DNA of 9,440 nt from an uncultured Actinomycetes bacterium (GTDB lineage Bacteria; Actinomycetota; Actinomycetes; Mycobacteriales; Nakamurellaceae). Positions 7,009 through 9,440 of the stretch are shown one piece after another. The notes beneath the pieces were generated by a model, which ran no database searches, had not been told where the DNA came from, and saw only the letters and a list, made by a program, of their open reading frames with translations. Every line of letters starts with the position of its first letter. Position 1 is the first letter of the stretch. The position numbers were made by a program, and so were the translations under genes. The DNA lies in assembly GCA_937926105.1 (NCBI GenBank), contig CALANS010000100.1, forward strand, positions 1-9,440, given 5' to 3'.

Positions 7009-7038
7009 AGTATGCGTCGTGCCGTGAACCGACCTCAA
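7009..7038 (-). promoter_or_regulatory. Candidate sigma-70-type promoter for the transport/catabolic operon
   Basis: On the minus strand a -35-like TTGAGG (7038-7033) and a -10-like CATACT (7014-7009) are separated by 18 bases. Each matches four of six consensus positions. The site lies after the regulator stop, facing the binding-protein gene, and a perfect inverted repeat sits 5 bases upstream of the -35. That arrangement would suit activation by, or occlusion by, an IclR-type regulator. Matches of this quality occur by chance in a gap this size, so the support is mostly positional. Confidence 0.35.
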
Positions 7039-7043
7039 GCGAA

Positions 7044-7060
7044 GTTCTGCTCTACAGAAC
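7044..7060. promoter_or_regulatory. Perfect inverted repeat GTTCTG-N5-CAGAAC, candidate IclR-type operator
   Basis: The sequence GTTCTGCTCTACAGAAC has two perfect 6-base arms around a 5-base centre, 17 bases in all. It stands in the non-coding gap just downstream of the IclR gene and just upstream of a candidate promoter for the transport operon. IclR-family regulators generally bind short palindromes of about this size. The stretch GAAGTTCTGCT covering its left arm recurs exactly, in opposite orientation, at 7986-7996 in the divergent region on the other side of the regulator gene. Binding by the neighbouring regulator is inference. Confidence 0.5.
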
Positions 7061-7094
7061 ATAGGGGGCGCGAGGCCGTCCTACTCGATGCGAC

Positions 7095-7886
7095 TCAGCC
7101 CATGTCGTCGCGGAGAAGAAGTTCTCCTTCAATCTCCTGCGCTGTCGATCGAAGGAGCTTGACCACCGGCTCGGAGGTGAGCCTGTGGAACCTCGCTTCC
7201 GGTGCCGAGACGGAGAACGCCCCACTGGGCACGTTTCCTCGCGTATGCAACGCGAGTCCGATGGCGCAGACACCGGCTTCTGTCTCCGAGATGTTCACGG
7301 CGTAGCCGCGCTGCTTCACGGCCTGCAGCTCAACGACCATGCGACGAAAATCGGCCGGGCTCAAACCGTTGCTCGAGCCGAGATCTGGCTTCTGGTAGAT
7401 CTTCGCGAGATAGGGGAGCTCCAGTTCGGCCAGGATCGCCTTGCCACCGCTCACCAGCCGCGCCGGGAGGATGGCGCCCTGTCGGTCGCCCACGCGCAAT
7501 GCCTGGGACGATTCGGCGGTGAACAGGAAACGCACGGCCGTGCCCAGTCGCATCATGAGGTTGACGGACTCGTCGAGCGTGTCCCGAAGCCGGACGAGAT
7601 ACGGTTCGGACACTGCTCGCAGCCGACGCCCGAAGTCCGTCGGCGCCGCCTGGACCGAGAGAGACGGGCCGGGGAAGTACAAGCGAGAATCATCCTGAAC
7701 GGCGAACCCGCGATGCATGAGCATGGCAAGCAGACGGTGGGCGGTCGACGGCGACACCCCGAGGATCTCGGCGGCTTCGCTCAGCCGCAGCCGGCCTTCG
7801 TCCCGAAGCACCTGAGCGAGATGCAGGGCGTTGTCCACGGACTGCAAGAAGTAGGTGGGCGTGGGAAAGATCTCCTTCTCCACCAT
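7095..7886 (-). CDS. IclR-family transcriptional regulator
   Basis: The 263-residue DNA-binding regulator has standard IclR architecture. The N-terminal winged helix-turn-helix lies at about residues 14-75, with SVDNALHLAQVL then LRLSEAAEILGVSPSTAHRLLAML (recognition helix about 46-57). The C-terminal effector-binding domain spans about 85-258, with family hallmarks LVSGGKAILAEL (about 144-155) and ISETEAGVCAIGLAL with a following SGAFSVSAPEARF. IclR proteins of catabolic loci usually sense a pathway substrate or intermediate. ATG 7886 is chosen because GGAGG stands 5 bases upstream; the frame extends to 7910 but with a poorer ribosome binding site. It sits between the divergent monooxygenase gene and the transport/catabolic cluster, ideally placed to control both, and operator-like sequences lie in both flanking gaps. 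Whether it represses or activates cannot be told. Confidence 0.94.
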   Translation of the reverse strand: MVEKEIFPTPTYFLQSVDNALHLAQVLRDEGRLRLSEAAEILGVSPSTAHRLLAMLMHRGFAVQDDSRLYFPGPSLSVQAAPTDFGRRLRAVSEPYLVRLRDTLDESVNLMMRLGTAVRFLFTAESSQALRVGDRQGAILPARLVSGGKAILAELELPYLAKIYQKPDLGSSNGLSPADFRRMVVELQAVKQRGYAVNISETEAGVCAIGLALHTRGNVPSGAFSVSAPEARFHRLTSEPVVKLLRSTAQEIEGELLLRDDMG

Positions 7887-7985
7887 CAACGCCTCCAATC
7901 GAGCGTGCACCTTCGCGTGCGCCCACCGATGTGTTCGAGCTCAGCGTACAGCGAGCCGTCGCGCGAGATCGATCGCAAAGCCCAC

Positions 7986-7996
7986 AGCAGAACTTC
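7986..7996 (-). promoter_or_regulatory. Repeat of the operator arm in the regulator/monooxygenase divergent region
   Basis: On the minus strand this reads GAAGTTCTGCT, identical over 11 bases to 7041-7051 on the plus strand. The second arm of the palindrome is not preserved here, so if it is a binding site it is a half-site. It lies 99 bases upstream of the IclR start and 70 bases upstream of the monooxygenase start. Confidence 0.35.
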
Positions 7997-8030
7997 TTCA
8001 GGATGGAATTCATCGTCACGCGTGCTCAGA

Positions 8031-8050
8031 TCGGAACTATTCTGCTCCGA
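8031..8050. promoter_or_regulatory. Imperfect dyad TCGGA-N10-TCCGA just upstream of the monooxygenase gene
   Basis: The 20-base stretch TCGGAACTATTCTGCTCCGA has 5-base perfect outer arms and one further symmetric pair. It contains TTCTGCTC (8040-8047), also found in the operator-like repeat at 7045-7052, and a -10-like TATTCT (8038-8043). No good -35 is seen. It ends 6 bases before the AGGAG ribosome binding site of the monooxygenase gene, so a protein bound here could block transcription. Confidence 0.3.
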
Positions 8051-8066
8051 GACCGAAGGAGTTCGC

Positions 8067-9440
8067 GTGCAGTACTACCTCAACGGCTTCCACCCCGGTG
8101 ACCCGGTGATGAGTCCGTCACGGGCCGGCCACGCCGGCATCCTCCGCCCGGATCTCCCCGACGAGGTCGACGTGCTCATCGTCGGATGCAGGCCGGCCGG
8201 GCTCGTCCTGGCAGCCCAGCTCGCGGGGTTCCCATCGATAACGACCCGCATCATCGAGCGCAAGCCTGGCCCTCTGCAACTCGGTCAAGCGGACGGCATC
8301 GCCTGCCGGACGGTCGAGATGTTCGAGGCTTTCGGGCTCGCCGATCAATTGCTGAACGAGGCGTACTGGGTCAACGAGACGGCATTCTGGCATCCAGATC
8401 CTGCCGCAGGAGGGATCACTCGTACCGGCCGTGTCCAAGACACCGCCGACGATCTCTCGGAATTCCCGCACGTCATCGTGAACCAAGCGCGCATTCATGA
8501 TTACCTGCTGCGATCGATGCAGCGCAGTCAGACGCACCTCTCGCCGGAATACAGTCTGGACTTCCGTGCGCTCACGGTGGATCCGACAGCGGACTATCCG
8601 GTAACGGTGACACTCCATGACGAATTGGCGGATGCTCCGCTGACGATCCGCGCCCGCTATGTCGTCGGCTGCGACGGCGCCCGAAGCAAGGTTCGCAAGT
8701 CGATCGGTCGTGAACTCCACGGGACCACAGCGAATCATGCGTGGGGTGTCATGGATATTCTTCCCCTGACAGACTTTCCCGACATCCGATTCAAATCAGC
8801 GATCCAGTCTGCCGATGCGGGAAACATTCTTCTCATCCCTCGAGAGGGCGGATACCTTGTACGTCTCTATGTCGATCTTGGAGAAGTGACCGAGGCGAGC
8901 CGAACGGTCGTGCACGCAATGACCGCCGAGGACGTCCTCGCTGTCGCGAACCGCGTGCTCCAGCCATATTCGATAGAGGCGGCAGAGACCGTCTGGTTCT
9001 CGATCTATGAGGTCGCGCAGCGCGTGACAGACGCCTTCGATGACACGGCCGGTCGCGGTGGCGACCCTCACGTGTTCATCGCCGGAGATGCCTGTCACAC
9101 CCACAGCGCGAAGGCGGGCCAGGGCATGAACGTTTCCATGCAGGATGCGTTCAACCTCGGCTGGAAGCTCGCTGCCGTACTCCGTGGCCTGAGTGACCAG
9201 ACGCTTCTGCACACTTACTCCAGCGAACGACACCCGATCGCGCAGGAGCTGATCGCGTTCGACCGCGAATGGTCGGCCATGATGGCGTCGGCTCCCGATC
9301 CAGCCCACGGTGGCGTCGGTTCGGAAGAGCTCGAACAGTATTACGTCGAACACGGACGCTTCACGGCGGGTGTCGCCACACGCTACCGCCTGTCTCCGCT
9401 AACGGACTCCGATGCGGCCCAGAGCCTCGCGACGGGGCTC
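8067..9440 (+). CDS. FAD-dependent aromatic monooxygenase, 3-hydroxybenzoate 4-monooxygenase/phenol 2-monooxygenase family (partial, runs off right edge)
   Basis: 458 codons are visible with no stop; complete relatives have roughly 600-640 residues, with a C-terminal thioredoxin-like domain that would lie beyond the window. The enzyme would use NAD(P)H and O2 to hydroxylate a phenolic ring. GTG 8067 is the start: AGGAG stands 5 bases upstream and VQYYLNGFHPGDP matches the family N-terminus. Recognisable parts are the FAD Rossmann motif at 35-50 (VDVLIVGCRPAGLVLA), Glu64 in RIIERKPG, GQADGIACRTVEMFEAFG (73-90), EFPHVIVNQARIHDYL, the DG motif VVGCDGARSKVR (199-210), and the GD motif VFIAGDACHTHSAKAGQGMN (336-355) followed by MQDAFNLGWKL. 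One oddity: the Rossmann motif reads G-C-R-P-A-G, so Arg42 replaces the normally invariant second Gly. This may impair FAD binding. Divergent from the IclR gene across 180 bases. The hydroxylated substrate is unknown; 3-hydroxybenzoate or another 3-hydroxy-aromatic acid is the family-based guess. Confidence 0.92.
   Translation, partial: MQYYLNGFHPGDPVMSPSRAGHAGILRPDLPDEVDVLIVGCRPAGLVLAAQLAGFPSITTRIIERKPGPLQLGQADGIACRTVEMFEAFGLADQLLNEAYWVNETAFWHPDPAAGGITRTGRVQDTADDLSEFPHVIVNQARIHDYLLRSMQRSQTHLSPEYSLDFRALTVDPTADYPVTVTLHDELADAPLTIRARYVVGCDGARSKVRKSIGRELHGTTANHAWGVMDILPLTDFPDIRFKSAIQSADAGNILLIPREGGYLVRLYVDLGEVTEASRTVVHAMTAEDVLAVANRVLQPYSIEAAETVWFSIYEVAQRVTDAFDDTAGRGGDPHVFIAGDACHTHSAKAGQGMNVSMQDAFNLGWKLAAVLRGLSDQTLLHTYSSERHPIAQELIAFDREWSAMMASAPDPAHGGVGSEELEQYYVEHGRFTAGVATRYRLSPLTDSDAAQSLATGL

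Noticed and set aside
7690..8019. 109-codon minus-strand frame overlapping the regulator start and the divergent region
   Set aside because: Out of frame with the conserved helix-turn-helix coding sequence, Arg/Ala/Gly-rich and without a domain.
1..9440. CRISPR arrays, tRNA/rRNA genes, insertion sequences, phage or toxin-antitoxin genes
   Set aside because: No regularly spaced repeats, no recognisable tRNA arms or rRNA segments, no transposase or integrase motifs, and no small paired genes were found; the window is accounted for by a catabolic locus.

Overview
The window looks like a piece of an actinobacterial (high-GC Gram-positive) chromosome or large plasmid. The evidence is high GC, strong GC preference at third codon positions, frequent GTG/TTG starts, a Gram-positive-style lipoprotein signal on the binding protein, and a flavin monooxygenase whose N-terminus resembles actinobacterial aromatic hydroxylases. 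Microbacteriaceae or relatives would fit, but genus cannot be read from this sequence. No RNA gene, insertion sequence, CRISPR array or phage gene was seen.

Layout: everything left of about 7900 is on the minus strand and reads right to left. First comes an IclR-family regulator (7095-7886), then a 380-base gap with a candidate operator and promoter. A long co-directional cluster follows: lipoprotein solute-binding protein (5692-6714), ABC ATPase (4733-5524), two ABC permeases (3885-4736 and 3055-3888), a LigM/DesA-like tetrahydrofolate-dependent O-demethylase (1659-3038), a class II aldolase/adducin-family enzyme (855-1589), and an isochorismatase-like cysteine hydrolase (39-797). A hydrophobic reading frame may begin in the first 42 bases. 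Both permease starts overlap the preceding stop by 4 bases (ATGA). Divergent from the regulator, on the plus strand, is an FAD-dependent aromatic monooxygenase of the 3-hydroxybenzoate 4-monooxygenase/phenol 2-monooxygenase family (8067 to beyond the right edge).

Reading: this appears to be an uptake-plus-catabolism locus for a methoxylated aromatic (or heteroaromatic) acid. The nitrate/sulfonate/taurine-type ABC transporter would import the substrate. The LigM-like protein would remove an O-methyl group to tetrahydrofolate, the flavoprotein would hydroxylate the ring, the class II aldolase-like enzyme could decarboxylate or cleave an intermediate, and the cysteine hydrolase could hydrolyse an amide or similar bond. 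The order of steps and the substrate are inference. Ring-cleavage and C1-recycling genes are not in the window.

Points most worth a second look: (1) the monooxygenase carries Arg in place of the second Gly of its FAD-binding GxGxxG motif, one base change from Gly; (2) a perfect inverted repeat GTTCTG-N5-CAGAAC lies just upstream of a candidate promoter for the transport operon, and an 11-base stretch of it recurs in the regulator/monooxygenase divergent region; (3) the enzyme combination, with a non-oxidative O-demethylase beside a decarboxylase-type aldolase and an amidase-type hydrolase, does not match a pathway I recognise.
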